NCBI GenBank assembly: GCA_038380435.1
Contig: JAWZYU010000019.1
Location: 18,005,801-18,069,800 of the forward strand
Reading direction: 5' to 3'
Source of the DNA: Ryuthela nishihirai
Taxonomy: Eukaryota; Arthropoda; Arachnida; Araneae; Heptathelidae
DNA: 64,000 nucleotides
The notes beneath the pieces are model-generated. The model did no database searches. It was given only the letters and a program-made list of their open reading frames with translations, and was not told the origin of the DNA. Made by a program: the position numbers and the translations under genes. Position 1 is the first letter of the stretch; every line of letters begins with the position of its first letter. Positions 34,233 through 45,969 of this stretch are shown here, one piece after another.

Positions 34233-34615
34233 TTTTTGGGTTGTTTTACCTCTGAGCGGACGTTTTTGCACACCATCAGCTAAATGGCCAGGTCACAAGG
34301 ACTCCGAAGGCTCAGAGAAGGATAGGAGAGGGGACCCACTGGAACAGCTGTTGAGAGACAGATGGTAACCTCCCATCAAGGCCATCCAGTGTGTTCTTTA
34401 ACGTGCACAAGATAGGCTCTCCCACACACCGGGCCATGGCTTAACGTCACATCGGACGGATGACGGCCTTTCTAAGCCCATCGGTGTCCCCTACTGACCG
34501 TGAGCATGGCGGGGAGTTTGGTCGAGATGTCTCAACGCTGACACAGCTGGGACTCGAACATGGGAACTGCAGATTACGAGCCTGGCGCGCTACCGACTGA
34601 GCCATCCCCGCCCCT
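34233..34615 (-). mobile_element. SINE-A copy, full length with 11-bp TSD
   Basis: Complete minus-strand copy from ggggcggggatggctcagtc to the tail. The duplication CAAGTTTCAAT is exact at 34222-34232 and 34616-34626. It lies 116 bp from the DNAAF11 exon, inside the intron, in the same orientation as the gene. Confidence 0.93.
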
Positions 34616-34754
34616 CAAGTTTCAATAAGTAACAATCATTCTTAAATTTAAATACAGATTGATAAAGTTGATCGAGGGTTATAGTTTTCTTTTTTTTTTT
34701 TTCAACTAATGTTTTTTATACTTTCTTTGGTAGGACATGACATTTTAAATTTGG

Positions 34755-35108
34755 TGGAGTCCGTTTTAAGGATCTGCAGTTCCAAAGTTCGAGTTTCAGT
34801 TTAGCCAGCATTGATATTTACCTCCGTTAGTCCCACTCTACCTGCATTACGAAAAAAAGATACTTATGTGCTTTCAAAAGGACGCCATCCGTCGGATAGG
34901 ATGTTAAACCATGACTTGTGTTTAGCAGTTCCATGCCCTGTGCACGTTAAAGAATACGCTGGATGGCCTTGACTGAGGTTACCACCTGTTTGCTACTAGC
35001 TGCCTAATGGGTCCCCTTTCCTCAATCTTCTCTGTGTGTCTCTTCTTTGTGGTCTATTCATTTAGCTCATTGTGTGGAAAAACGTAAAGCTCAGAGGTAA
35101 AACAACCA
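34755..35108 (+). mobile_element. SINE-A copy, decayed
   Basis: The B-box region (gttccaaagttcgagtttca), body (cacgttaaagaatacgctgg, atggccttgactgagg) and tail (gctcagaggtaaaacaacca) are in order. The A box is lost. Confidence 0.85.
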
Positions 35109-35202
35109 ATCAGTTATAGTAGGGGAGCCCCTTGCCAGAGCTTTACGAGGGGATCCTTTTCCTCAAATATACCTCTAAAGCTCAAATATACCTCTATAAA
35201 AT

Positions 35203-35384
35203 GTGCCATGCCCTGTGCACGTTAAAAAACCAGCTGGATGAACTTGATGGGAGGTTCCCATCCGTCTGCTAACAGCTGTCCAGTGGATCTGTAACTTACT
35301 CTGCGTCCTTGGGTTCTTATGACCTGGCCATTTAAGCATTGTGTGTAAAAAAGTACCACTCGTAGGTAAAGCAATCAATCAAAG
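35203..35384 (+). mobile_element. SINE-A fragment, 3' half
   Basis: It begins at gccatgccctgtgcacgtta and ends with a mutated tail (ccactcgtaggtaaagcaat). A possible TSD, aaagctcaa (35177 and 35385 areas), is not adjacent on the left, so the boundary is approximate. Confidence 0.82.
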
Positions 35385-35454
35385 CTCAATGCTAATTTTT
35401 AAGTGCGGATGCTTACTAGTATGACAAACATGTAAAATTTTACTCGACAATAGT

Positions 35455-35836
35455 GGGGCGGAGGTGGCTCAGTTGGTAGAGCGCCAGGCTCGTAATCTGC
35501 AGTTCCCAGGTTCGAGTCCCAGCTGGGTCAGCATTGAGATTTATCTCCGCAAAATTCCCCGCTCTGCCCACGGTCAGTAGGGGACACCGATGCCCTTGGA
35601 AAGGCCGCCGTCCGTCGCATGGGACGTAAGCCCTGGCTCCGTGTACGGGAGAGCCATACCCTGTGCACGTTAAAGAATACGCTGGAAGGCCTTGACGGGA
35701 GGCTACCATCTGTCTCCCAACAGCTGTTCCAGTGGGTCCACTCCCCCAACCTTCTCTGAGCCTTCGGGGTCCTTGTGACCTGGCCATTTAACTCATGGTG
35801 TGCAAAAAAGTGCGGCTCAGAGATAAAACAATCTAA
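35455..35836 (+). mobile_element. SINE-A copy, full length
   Basis: Clean head (gtggctcagttggtagagcg, then gttcgagtcccagctgg), full body, and a tail cggctcagagataaaacaat. I did not find a convincing TSD. Confidence 0.92.
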
Positions 35837-36099
35837 CAACAACTCCCCAGAGGATTTCAGAGGTGCGTTAACAATGTTGCTGTATTACCTAATATACGTG
35901 TAATTAACGATCGAATTGGGAATGTTTGAAAGGGTTTCTGTTAGTAATAAATAAATATTCCGCCTGCACTTTCTGCATAAAATTGCAATCGTTTCTATGG
36001 AGCGATCCACTGCAATGATCATTTAAATGACATCAATTCTTTCTCTTAATAGATAATATATCTCTAGTTACATTTCGATTGTAAAGGGATGTCTGTGAC

Positions 36100-36259
36100 A
36101 AATTCCTTCAACAGTAAAAGAGGCTGCGAAAAATTACATTCCTGATGAGGAGGGGGATGGGAGGATTTTGTCATAAATTCTTTCAAGGTAATGAGGAGCG
36201 TGAAAAATTCTATCATCGGTAAGGACAGAGGGCGTGATTGAAAACGTTGAGAACCACTG
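36100..36259 (-). mobile_element. hAT-like MITE, one end recognised
   Basis: The right end reads aaaacgttgagaaccactg. Its reverse complement, cagtggttctcaacgtttt, is a classic hAT terminus. The other end was not located. Confidence 0.55.
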
Positions 36260-36279
36260 GTTTAGATAACTCGTTAAGG

Positions 36280-36985
36280 TGCCACTGAAAGAATGGAATA
36301 TCACCACAAGTCATACAACAGTCATAGCCTCTTGGAATGTCTGGTATCTGGCTTTAACTCCCAGTTGTCATAGGGCACTGACAGCTTCCCAATTTGCTTC
36401 GGAGTCTGTTTTCACCACAAGAAGAAGAATTTCAAAGTTGACGCTTTCCAGAAGGCTCAGGAGAGGGAAACTCTATGCAAAGCTATCGTGGTAAGTGTTC
36501 CCTTAATTCCTTACCAGTGAAGACTACCGTTGAAATTGTTTCAGCAATTTGATATCTAGATGATACCTAGAAACAATGCGCATAGATGAATGATACCTAG
36601 AAACAACGCGCGATTGTTTTCTTCAGAGATGAGTCGCGATTTCAGAGACGAACATTCTGCGGGAGAAAATGCAAGACATGTTATCATCCCTCTGACAAGA
36701 GAAAATGTAGTAACCGTATATGGAGGTAGGTTTTGAGGTTTTGGCAGGCACCAACATCAGTGGCTATGCTGATTGAGCATCTCTGGGATACCGTGGGGAG
36801 ATGGATCATTAATCTCCGCTTTCTTCCCAAAAGGATCAAAATACCAAAATCTTAGAATAGATTTTACATCAGTGAACCTTTACTGCTTTCAGAAATGATT
36901 GGAGACATTATTGGCATTATGACGTCGTGTTGCGAGTCCAGTGTTGCTGTCAGGGGTTATCATACCCCTTAAAAAGGTAAGTTTT
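36280..36985 (+). pseudogene. Tc1-like transposase relic
   Basis: Pieces of one transposase appear in order on the plus strand. An HTH-like VFTTRRRISKLTLSRRLRRG lies near 36400, FRDESRFQRRTFCGRKC (the DESRF segment holding a catalytic Asp) near 36625, LIEHLWDTVGRWI (the segment with the final catalytic Glu) near 36770, and a C-terminal RRVASPVLLSGVIIP near 36935. Spacing is shortened and frames change, so it is inactive. Termini were not found. Confidence 0.75.
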
Positions 36986-37552
36986 CTATTCATTTATTTA
37001 GATTTCCTTTTGAAATCTTCATGAAACATGGTGTTGTATGAGACTCATAAAAATATTAAGGTAATACTATTTAACAGAAATGAAATCATACTGCATCTTA
37101 TTAATATGCAAATATTTCTCAAAATGTGTAGACACCAATTTGAGAAATCGGCAGTATTTTGTTTCAAACGTAATTTTCCGGTGTAAGGTGAAACGCATGT
37201 TTTAATAATACTAACACTGATGTATCAGCCCTTTGGATTGCACGTTCTGCATATCTCAGTTTTTTAATGGGTTTGAAATCTGGAAGTGTTCACTGGATAT
37301 TTGAGAAAGCTGAAATTGTCCGAATTTTCTACAAACTTTTCCTGCACATTATGCGCCGATATCATGGTACACTGTCTTTTTTAAAGATACCATCGCCATT
37401 GGGAACAACACTGAAATTGAAGGTCATATCTCATCTGCAACATTGTTCAAATAGTTTACAATCACAAATGTTGTCGCACCTGTATCGAAAAACTCAACGC
37501 ATCCCAACACTGCTAAATCTTGACACCATTGTCTTTATAATGTTTATGGGTT
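36986..37552. other. No gene seen
   Basis: AT-rich. The plus open frame at 37267-37599 runs into the SINE-A tail and has no recognised homology. Confidence 0.4.
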
Positions 37553-37835
37553 GGGTTGTTTTACCTCCGAGCGGCACTATTTTGCATATAATTGGCTAAA
37601 CAGCCAGATAACGAGAAGGGCCCGGAGGGCTCATAGAAGGATGGGGGAAGAGACCCAGTGGATGGTTATTCGGAAGCAGATGGTAGCCTCCCGTTAAGAT
37701 CATCCAGCCGAGGGTAGGGTGGAGATTAGTGGAAATAGATATCATCGCAAGCACAAACAAGGGGGCGGGTTGGCCACAAACAAAACCGCTGGAACTCAAA
37801 CCTGGAAACTGCAGATTACGAGACTGATACTCGAC
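37553..37835 (-). mobile_element. SINE-A copy with internal deletion
   Basis: The antisense tail (gttgttttacctccgagcgg), body landmarks and head side (gaactcaaacctggaaactg, then cagattacgagact) are present. About 100 bp of the body is missing or unalignable. Confidence 0.82.
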
Positions 37836-38427
37836 ATTGTGTAGATTCCAGACAAACCCTGCATCGAAGCATCCAAATTTAAGCAATGTGAGGTATAATG
37901 ACGTTTCAAGTAGGCTATCAGGATCAGGTGTTCACTGAGTTCTGGACTGTGAGTAGTAGTCAATAAAGTGAAAAGTAGTGAAAGTAGTCAATAAAGTCGA
38001 AGCACCCAGATTATTCAGTTGGTTGAAATTTTATAGCGCAAGTGTAACAAGGGTATATTGCACCAAACAAGAGAAACATTAAAAGAATTAACAAATAAAA
38101 ATCATTTAAGAATCAGAACCAAAGACAAAAGCAAAATGTGGACGTTTGAGTAAGAAGGTTGTTCTATTGCATGACAACTTTCGCTCTCATACTGCCCAAA
38201 TAACAATAACAATGTTGAGCAAATATGGTTGAGAATACTTGGAGCATTCTTACTATATCCTGGCATCTCCCAATTGGATTTCCACATATCTCGACCTCTA
38301 AAAAACGCCATGAAAAGAGGGAAGTTAAAGCTAGACGAAAAAGTGCACTGCTAATATAAATAATTGTGTTTACTATTTTTTGAAAGTAAACACGCTTATT
38401 TATATTAGCACAAGTACACACTTTAAT
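37836..38427. other. No gene seen
   Basis: Small direct repeat of agtagtcaataaagt at 37952-37996. Otherwise unassigned. Confidence 0.4.
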
Positions 38428-38560
38428 AATAACGCCTGAGTAGGCGATATAAATAGGGAGACACTTTATTAATAACGCCTCAGTAGGCGATATAAATAGG
38501 GAGACACTACTTATTATACTGATAGGGAGACACTTTATTTATAACGCCCGAGTAGCTAAA
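38428..38560. repeat. Short tandem repeat, about 50-bp unit, nearly 3 copies
   Basis: Units contain ataacgcctsagtaggcgat and atagggagacact. The third copy is partly rearranged. Confidence 0.85.
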
Positions 38561-39743
38561 ATAAAGGTTTGTGGAGACTGCAACAATAAAGGACCAAAAA
38601 TGTGATGAGAAACATAAGGTGAGTGTACGAAGTGAGAAACGAATCCACCGCCTTCTGGAGACCAGCAGCAGTCATAGTTTTTGGCACTTGCATTGCATAT
38701 ACGACACTAGAGAGTCATAAAAGATTTCCAGTAAAACAATGTGCCAAATTCTCCCCCATTTGACATATTAGAGTAGACGCTTACAACGACATCTGCACCT
38801 AACTGAACAAGAAAAACTGCGACTAACATGATGCCTGGAACATCACACTTGGACCGTAGTGATGATAAAAATCTGCTAGTTTGATGAATTTTTTTTGTTT
38901 TATACTATGCAGATAGATGGATATGCTTTTAGAAGTAAACTACATTTCAATCAGAGTGTAATTTTAGAGATCGTTCAGATGAAAAGAGGACAAGTCAGAA
39001 ATGAAGCATAAATCAATTATTAATCTGTTCAAACTCCCATGCCTATCGAGACATTTGGCCCTACATGAAATCAGCAATATGATATCCTTTTCCTAGAGCG
39101 ACTCTGGCTGTTCCATCTGTGTCCAAGAGAAGAGAAATTTTCAAAACGGAGGGGAAAAGTTTATACTAGACGGCGCACCAATTTGTCTTGACTCTATATT
39201 GTCCCCCAGACTCACTTTGACAACTTGCTCCCCCTCCTTCTTCAGCCACATTATTTTTTTCAATATACCTTTCTAAATTACAGGTAAAAAATTAATAAAA
39301 TTATGCCCAGCTACTTCAGGGCCTGGCACCAACAATCATGCCTCTTCCAAATTCTGCAAAATCCCATCGTTTGCTTATTATCTGTACTACTTTTTAATTT
39401 ACATGTCTCACAAACTTCCCCACTAACCGAATTCTGCCATTCCTGGCACATACAAGCTTTTATTCGGCTTGGACAGTTTGTGCTTCAGCATATAATTGGG
39501 TGGACAAAACTTTAATGTCCATTGAAAATATAGAGTTTATGGGAAGTTAACAGAAATCCATCAGAAAGCAATTACCTGTGATCTGTTTAAACCAATTGCA
39601 TCGAATTACAGTGGTAACGCATGATACGAAATTGCAAATTTAATGCTTGTGGGTAGTCTAAAATCTATTTAACGCTAGTAGGTAGTCTAAAATTTATGTA
39701 ATGGCCGTGTGTAGTAAACATTTAGAAATGCATCTCACTGAGT
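38561..39743. other. No gene seen
   Basis: The plus open frame at 39303-39515 has no supporting splice site or family match. Confidence 0.4.
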
Positions 39744-40119
39744 AAGGGCGCAGCGGTGACTCAGTCAGCAGCAAACCAGTCTCGTAAACTGTTGTTCCCA
39801 GGTTCTAGTTCTCATCTGGAACAGCGTTGAAATTTATCTCTGTAAAATCTCCACTCTACCCTCAGTCAGTAGAGAGCACCTATGGGCTTGAAAAGGCCAC
39901 CGTCCATTGGATGGGATGCAAGTCATGGCCCAGTGTGTGAGAGAGCTAAATCCTGTGCAAGATAATGAACTGGATAGCCTTAACGCGATACTTCCGTAAA
40001 TGATTCTAACATCTATCCAGTGGGTCCTCTTCCATCAACCTCATCTGAGCTCTTGGGATCCTTGTGTCCTAGCCATTTAGCCCACTGTGTGCAAAAAAGT
40101 GCTGATCAGAGCTAAAACA
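39744..40119 (+). mobile_element. SINE-A copy, full length but decayed
   Basis: Head gcagcggtgactcagtcagc, a mutated B box (ggttctagttctc), the complete body and the tail gatcagagctaaaacaacaa. The many point changes mark an old insertion. Confidence 0.88.
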
Positions 40120-40637
40120 ACAACAAAGCCGAGTAACAGAATGATGGCTACCCTTCCAGTCGATCATTTCGATTTCTCTCATTTTTTGGTGGAACTGATT
40201 TGAAATATGATATGCCATAACTTACGATCACCTACAAATCTATATATAGCTGGTAATCTACACTTCAGTGCATTGCCACATTCACTGATATGTTACTGCT
40301 AACAGTTTCATGCCATGTAAGGGCGCATTAGTTGAAACTACAGAGCTCACGTATTTCGATTGAAACATCCTTATATAAATATCAACGAGGGTGGATAATT
40401 TAATTCTAAGACTGCCGTTGCCAACAATTATCAGCAATTCGTAAGAGTAAATACACGATATATGGGAACACTGAGACTCTTCAAGGGAGCAGAGTAGTGT
40501 CTGCAAGCTGGAACATGTTGCGATAAAGTCACAAGGAAAGCAGAACACACAGTCAAGCACTGTCGTTTTCTCCTTTGAGAAAGGTGTTTGATTTTGTGTG
40601 TGACTTTTTGCATGCTATGGCTTATATGGAAGCTGAA
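40120..40637. other. No gene seen
   Basis: Overlapping minus-strand frames at 40282-40613 contain Cys-rich stretches but no recognised domain or splice pair. Confidence 0.35.
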
Positions 40638-40900
40638 CAGTGGCGAAGCGTAATGGAAGCAATTGAGACAATAAGACTGCGCAGTTGACGAAACAATGAT
40701 TCTGCTAGATCATAGGCTGATTGAGCTGTCACTCACTTTTCGATCAACCAATGATCTATGTTGCAATTGTTGATCCATGACATTATTGGTTGATTGACAA
40801 ATAACTGATAATTCGGTAAATCGATCACCTGTAAGTATCATAGATGTCTTAACTGTGCAGTCTCAAGATCTCAATCGCTTCTACTCACGCTTCACGCCTA
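40638..40900. mobile_element. 255-bp hAT MITE (family X), copy 1
   Basis: TIRs begin cagtggcgaagcgtaatgga and (reverse complement) taggcgtgaagcgtgagta. They continue inward through gaagcaattgaga and an inner repeat with tgcgcagtt. The flanks AAGCTGAA and TAGCTGAG are a decayed 8-bp TSD. Other copies: 48867, 49379, 61658. Confidence 0.88.
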
Positions 40901-41754
40901 TAGCTGAGAGGATACATAGCATGAGGAGTACATGGTACATCACGTTGTTTGGCAAGGCCTAAATGGTACACAGGATATTTAAAGAAATAACTCATGTGTA
41001 TGGAGACAGTGCTTGAGACGTAGACTGATTTTCAAGTGGTACAAAGCTTCAGAGACAGGAGCGATTCTGTGGACGCGCTTGAATCATTTCAGTGATTGTC
41101 TGTGCGCTACTTAAGCCTCGCCAAATACAGTAATGTATCATATACCTTTGCTGTTTTCAGATCAGCCATAGCCTCCGAAATATCACACATAAAAAATTAA
41201 GACCTTTCCAAAGTGAGAAAACGACAGAGACGAACTGCTTACTATTTTGCGGTTACTTGCGACCTTTTCGCAATGTGTTTTCAACTTCTACACATTGCTT
41301 CGTGCTCTTGAGGAGTCGCTGTGTTGCTATATACCATGTATTATTAACTCGTACGAAAAGCTGCAAATTGCTGACGTCATATCACGAATTAAATTATCCA
41401 TCTTGTATATATTTTAGAATAGATATATGAACTAACCACTTGCGAGTATTGTGGAAACACATGGTTTCCATCTTTACCCATGATTTTTCTCTCTTGACTT
41501 CTGACCAGCAAAACCCCAGAGGTAAAAAAAATGAAAATTCTTTGATTTTAACATTCCTCTGATTATATTCCTTAAAATAGTGTGTAAACAGTAATAATAT
41601 ATTAAACATTTGATGTTGATGGCTTCAAATTTTTCTTCGTTAAGATTTTCTTTTTTTCTTCGATTTTAATGTAAATTGGAAAAAATGTCAGAGTAGAAAC
41701 TCAAATAGGTGACTGTCAATCATATTGATATTAACCCCTTCATATATTGTGTAC
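40901..41754. other. No gene seen
   Basis: No exon or repeat recognised. Confidence 0.4.
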
Positions 41755-41765
41755 ATTACAATGTA

Positions 41766-42151
41766 GAGGTGGGGATGGCTCAGTCGGTAGTGCACCAGGT
41801 TCGTAATCTGCAGTTTCCAAGTTCGAGTCCCTGCTGGGTCAGCGTTGAGATTTATTTCCGCAAAATTCCAATCCCTGGCCCACTGTCAGTAGGGGACACC
41901 GATGGGCTTGGAAAGGCCGCCGTCCGACGGATGGGACGTTAAGCAGTGACCCCGTATGCGGGAGAGCCATACCTATGTACGTTAAAGAACACGCTGGATG
42001 GCCTTGACGGGAGGCTACCACCTGTCTCCCAACAGCTGTTTCAGTGGGTCCTCTCCCCCAACCTTCTCTGAGCCTTTGGGGTCCATGTGACTTGGCCATT
42101 TAGCCCATGGTGTGCAAAAAAGTGCCGCTCAGAGGTAAAACAACTCAACCC
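41766..42151 (+). mobile_element. SINE-A copy, full length with perfect 11-bp TSD
   Basis: Head ggggatggctcagtcggtag, B box agttcgagtccctgc, full body, tail ctcagaggtaaaacaactca. ATTACAATGTA is repeated exactly at 41755-41765 and 42152-42162. Confidence 0.94.
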
Positions 42152-42162
42152 ATTACAATGTA

Positions 42163-42774
42163 CATTAGTTTTTAGAATTTTTTTAAACAAATATATGTTT
42201 GTTGTTGTGTGATGTTTGCAAAGTGTAGACCAATCTTTAGTATATAGGAATAGACTGGAATTTGGGGACATCTATGGATATAATAGAAACTGCATACAAT
42301 AACATTGAAGATAACTGTGCCTGACATGAGACAAAAACTGTTCTACTACATTTTACAGGAAACCATAAGAACTGTTTTGCTGCATTTCACAGGTCTCATT
42401 CTTTCGATGTATTTATTCATCATGGCAAAGTGCATATATTAAACATAATTGTTTTCTTCCATGTTCCTTTTTACTGTTTTCCGAGATTTCAGAATTTTAC
42501 AACTTTTCGGATGGTTTTTGCATTATAACTACATTCTGAATTTGATCGAAATGATATTTATATACATATATATATTATTGTTTTTTTTGGCCATAAATAA
42601 AGCAGATTTAAATAGAAAATTAATTTTTTTATCAAAATAACTTCCCGTATGAAGGGATTAAGTTATGAGAGCATTGGTTTCAATCTCGTAATTATTTAAT
42701 ATAAATATACCATATTAACTGTCACAAACCCTTCTCTAAAAATAGCCCTATTGGATAGAAGTTAACTCAGTTAC
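42163..42774. other. Intronic AT-rich stretch
   Basis: DNAAF11 intron sequence next to the 66-bp exon. A (TA)n tract is at 42560-42576. Nothing else recognised. Confidence 0.5.
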
Positions 42775-42840
42775 CTGTAGACGGCTAGATCCAGATTTAA
42801 ACTGTTTCCTTCTTCTTCATCAGTTAAAGGGAAGTTCAAC
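42775..42840 (-). CDS. DNAAF11: DNAAF11 (LRRC6/tilB) exon, start of CS-like domain
   Basis: A 66-bp internal exon on the minus strand. The acceptor ttctcgtag ends at 42841, the exon reads LNFPLTDEEEGNSLNLDLAVY plus a split Arg codon, and the donor gtaactg starts at 42774. Its first base completes the Lys codon left open by the exon at 58493, and its last two bases pair with the first base of the exon at 33953, giving [17 protein letters not shown] across the joint. That is the family's recognisable C-terminal segment leading into the CS-like beta-sandwich. The phases (2 then 2) agree on both sides. No damage is seen. The exon is too short to be found by open-frame length alone. Confidence 0.9.
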
Positions 42841-43663
42841 CTACGAGAAAAAACTTTATAAATTATATAATAATATTAGCATTTTATAATAAATATATAA
42901 ATTTTATAAGTTTATAAAGTTAGCCTAGAATGATACTTCCTAGATTGTTTTCCAAAGCTATTTATTAACTCTAAACATTTCATAAATAGTTGATTTTATT
43001 TTCAAATAGGTTGTTTAAAATTATGCAGGAGTTGTTAATATACCTATAGCTTAATGGCCTTTTTCGCAAATGTAATAAAAGCTAAAACTGATCACAATTC
43101 AATTTCTTTGCAGTTGAAATTGGTAACTGACCTTATTTGAACCTCAATTTGGTAACTAATTTTACTTTTGAAGTTTTCATAGCAAAGATTGTTTCGCTTA
43201 TAGTTTTCCGACTATTTAATATTAGGGGAAATGGAATATAATTTCTTAAATAGATCTGAGATCTATTTAGGAAATTTCTACAAAAATGTAGACATTTCTG
43301 CAAAACTTACTATTGTTTAAAACATATTAACAAATAGCATAAATAATTGGACTGAATATATTTTAATGAGTACACAGAACTCCTCACTGCAAGGCTAACA
43401 CTAAATATAAATAAATTCCATTCTTTAAAAAAGTCACGAATTTAATATATATATAGAGAGAGAATTGCCAGCATAATAGCTTTCCAGATTTTGACTATAA
43501 TCTTGAGCTATGAGTTTAGATGGAAAATTCCGTGGGTGGCGCATCTTATCAAACATTTTTATCTTTTCTTCTTCTATTACATTTTATTTCTTCTGCGAAA
43601 GAATAATAATGTAGCATTTTATCTTTTTCATGGGGAATTATATTCTGCCAACCTGGCAACAAT
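42841..43663. other. Intronic AT-rich stretch
   Basis: Start of the 15.7-kb DNAAF11 intron, reading leftward from 58492. No feature recognised in this part. Confidence 0.5.
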
Positions 43664-43671
43664 GTCTAAGG

Positions 43672-43838
43672 CAGGAGTTCTTAAGATTTTTTCAAGTCCC
43701 CCCATCCCCACATAGATGAATGGAAGGCTCGCATCCCCATTTTTAGGTCTTCTTGCTTAGTTCACTCTTAAAAATACATAAATTGTAAAAAATCCGATTT
43801 CAAAATGTTCCTCTCCTGTTCCACGCTAAAAACCACTG
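43672..43838. mobile_element. hAT MITE with perfect 8-bp TSD
   Basis: Ends are CAGGAGTTCTTAAG and (reverse complement) CAGTGGTTTTTAGCG. GTCTAAGG flanks it exactly at 43664-43671 and 43839-43846. It is 167 bp long and non-coding. Confidence 0.9.
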
Positions 43839-44147
43839 GTCTAAGGTTTTACACTACTCATTGCAATAAGTGTCTAACAGTTATTCTTACGTTAGGAAAA
43901 TGGAATTTTCAAATGAAATATGAAGTGATTGTGAACTTTAAATGTAGACAGGCATTTTACTCTCCGAAACTATAAACTGCGACGTTAAACAAGTATTAAT
44001 TTTGCCTGAAATTTTCTTTTACAAACATTTCCCGAATAACACTAGAGTATAACCTCGATTTTCTGTCACCTTTTTATCCGTTACATTCTGTAAACCATCA
44101 CTATATAATTGTTTTGTTTCAGAGTTAGAACTTAAAAAATTCTGTTA

Positions 44148-44358
44148 CAATCGCTCAAAAAAGTATCCGAACACTATGGTTGACTACAGAATTCATAAAA
44201 AATATCTGGCAATGGTTCTTTTAAAAATTAGTGATCTGGCAACCTTCGTGTCACGTCACACGAAGTTGCCATATAACTAATTTCTAAAAATATCTTTGCC
44301 AGATTTTTTTTTAATTCTGTACTCAGCCATAGTGTTCGGATATTTATTTGAGCGACTG
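44148..44358. mobile_element. Tc1/mariner-type MITE, copy 1
   Basis: Ends CAATCGCTCAAAAAAGTATC and (reverse complement) CAGTCGCTCAAATAAATATC are flanked by TA and match for about 95 bp inward, so nearly the whole 211-bp element can fold back. Confidence 0.92.
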
Positions 44359-44400
44359 TACAATTACTTATATAAATTGGCATTAGTATATATTTCAAAC

Positions 44401-44404
<4 letters not shown>

Positions 44405-44438
<34 letters not shown>
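44405..44438. repeat. Poly-A tract, 34 bp
   Basis: Uninterrupted A run with no retroelement recognisable upstream. Confidence 0.9.
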
Positions 44439-44440
<2 letters not shown>

Positions 44441-44914
44441 GTCTACACTACTCACAAATGATTCTCGGAATAGATTACTGTTTGAAATTTACCTGATTCT
44501 TGTTAAAGATGAGTGGAATGGATTATCTTCAGGTCGACCAAAATTTTACAAATTAATCATTGCAGCATACAATTTGAAGAGGAGAGTTTTAATTATTAAT
44601 TATTCAGCGTGAGAAAGGAATATCTTTTTTCTGCACAGGTTATGAACTTTTGGGCAAATTTTGGAAAACGAAACTACCAGCTCTTCTTTTATTGAAAAAT
44701 ATATGATTTCTCTGTTCATTTTTACATTTGTAAGAGATCAAAAAGCTGTTTTACACATATAAATAGCTAAAAATTTAAGGAAAAGACAGCTGTTTTTGAA
44801 ATTTCAGGATTCGTAGCTCGGGAATCTAGACATTTCACGAAACTCCGGTTGGTGAAAGCTGATGTACAGATTTCCGGGAAAAAAATCAGTGTAGTAATCG
44901 TTTTTATATATGTA

Positions 44915-45046
44915 CAGTCGCTCAAAAAAGTATCCGAACACTGTGGTTGATTACATAATTCAGAAAAAAATATCTGTTAACGATTTTTTAGAAATAGTGA
45001 TCTGGCAACCTTCGTACGTGTGTTCGGATACTTTTTTGAGAGTTTG
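44915..45046. mobile_element. Tc1/mariner-type MITE, copy 2
   Basis: The left end CAGTCGCTCAAAAAAGTATC matches copy 1. The right end (reverse complement CAAACTCTCAAAAAAGTATC) is decayed. TA lies on both sides. It is a 132-bp internal-deletion form lying directly before the ORF exon at 45103. Confidence 0.88.
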
Positions 45047-45102
45047 TACTTTTCGAATTACAAGTGTGGTTGTGTTCTATGATTTTTTTTGTAACTGTCT
45101 AA

Positions 45103-45846
45103 GACATTGTGTTTCATTGTGTTCGGAGTCCAGCAAGCCTGTTGAAGAAATTGAAGGAAGAAGTCGTGGAGGGGCCAAGAATTGAAAATGATAGACCCTC
45201 AATAATCCGGAAATTTCAACCTTCAACACTTTTCAAGAGTCAGGATTCGGAGATGAGAAAGAGCAGAGGAATTGTGAATGGAAGAGGATTGAAGAGACGG
45301 TCCGAAAAAGAGATTAAAGGAAAGGAAGAGGTGCAAGTTAAGAAGAGTGCAGTGTGTTTGCATGGAAAGAGAAAAGGACATGAGAATATGAATACAAGTG
45401 ATGGAAGAAAGGCAAAAGAAAGGGAATACCTCGTGCCAGCTACACTTTTGTCTCTAGCAAAGAAGAAAGTCAGCCAGCTGCAACAGGAAGTGAATAAGAG
45501 ACAAAGACAAGATGGAGAACAAACATCGGCCTATGTAGTGAAGCAAAATGAACTCATCGTTATCAACGCCAAGCGACAAATAACCCACGTTCCTGGGAAA
45601 ATAATCAGCCACTGGAAGGAAAGGGTGTTTTCAACTGCGGCCGAACAAAGAGACAAGAATGGTGCTCGTGTGGATAAAAACCGTGCCAAAGTCAACCCAG
45701 AAGTTAACATCAAGACAGTCAAGCGCCCTCAAGCTGTTAGTGATACTGAACGTTTCAAGAAGAAACGCGCACGGCTGGACAAGAATCAAGGCGCCATCAT
45801 CTGCCCTGTTGATTCAAAGAGGAAGAAAGTGTGTCACCATCTTTAA
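45103..45846 (+). CDS. Lys-rich ORF, probable terminal exon of an unknown nuclear protein
   Basis: Longest open frame of the window. The frame opens only 31 bases before a good acceptor (gttcggagtccag, ending 45133) and has no early ATG, so an exon start at 45134 fits better than an intronless gene. From there it encodes about 236 residues to TAA at 45844-45846. The protein is very basic, with clustered signals typical of nuclear import: LKRRSEKEIKGKEE, GKRKGHENM, RFKKKRARLDKN and DSKRKKVCHHL at the C-terminus. A short helical segment, SLAKKKVSQLQQEVNKRQRQ, could be coiled coil. There is no membrane segment. Base composition is richer in G and C than the flanks, as for real coding sequence. 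ATTAAA at 45964 could be the poly-A signal. It lies antisense inside a DNAAF11 intron. I do not recognise a family, and a retrocopy or repeat-borne ORF is not excluded. Confidence 0.6.
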   Translation, partial: DIVFHCVRSPASLLKKLKEEVVEGPRIENDRPSIIRKFQPSTLFKSQDSEMRKSRGIVNGRGLKRRSEKEIKGKEEVQVKKSAVCLHGKRKGHENMNTSDGRKAKEREYLVPATLLSLAKKKVSQLQQEVNKRQRQDGEQTSAYVVKQNELIVINAKRQITHVPGKIISHWKERVFSTAAEQRDKNGARVDKNRAKVNPEVNIKTVKRPQAVSDTERFKKKRARLDKNQGAIICPVDSKRKKVCHHL

Positions 45847-45963
45847 GTGCAGCTAGTATAAAATCAGTCTATTAAGATCTAAATGACTGAATATATATAT
45901 GTATTTTGTATATAGTAGGTTTAAGCATTTAGTAATAAGGATTGTAAATAAGGATCATAAGAC

Positions 45964-45969
45964 ATTAAA
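45964..45969 (+). promoter_or_regulatory. Possible poly-A signal ATTAAA
   Basis: Lies 118 bp after the stop of the Lys-rich ORF. The variant ATTAAA is the second most common animal signal. Chance occurrence in AT-rich DNA is quite possible. Confidence 0.3.

Noticed and set aside
44228..44455. Open frame with poly-Phe on the minus strand
   Set aside because: It is caused by the poly-A tract at 44405-44438 and the neighbouring MITE.
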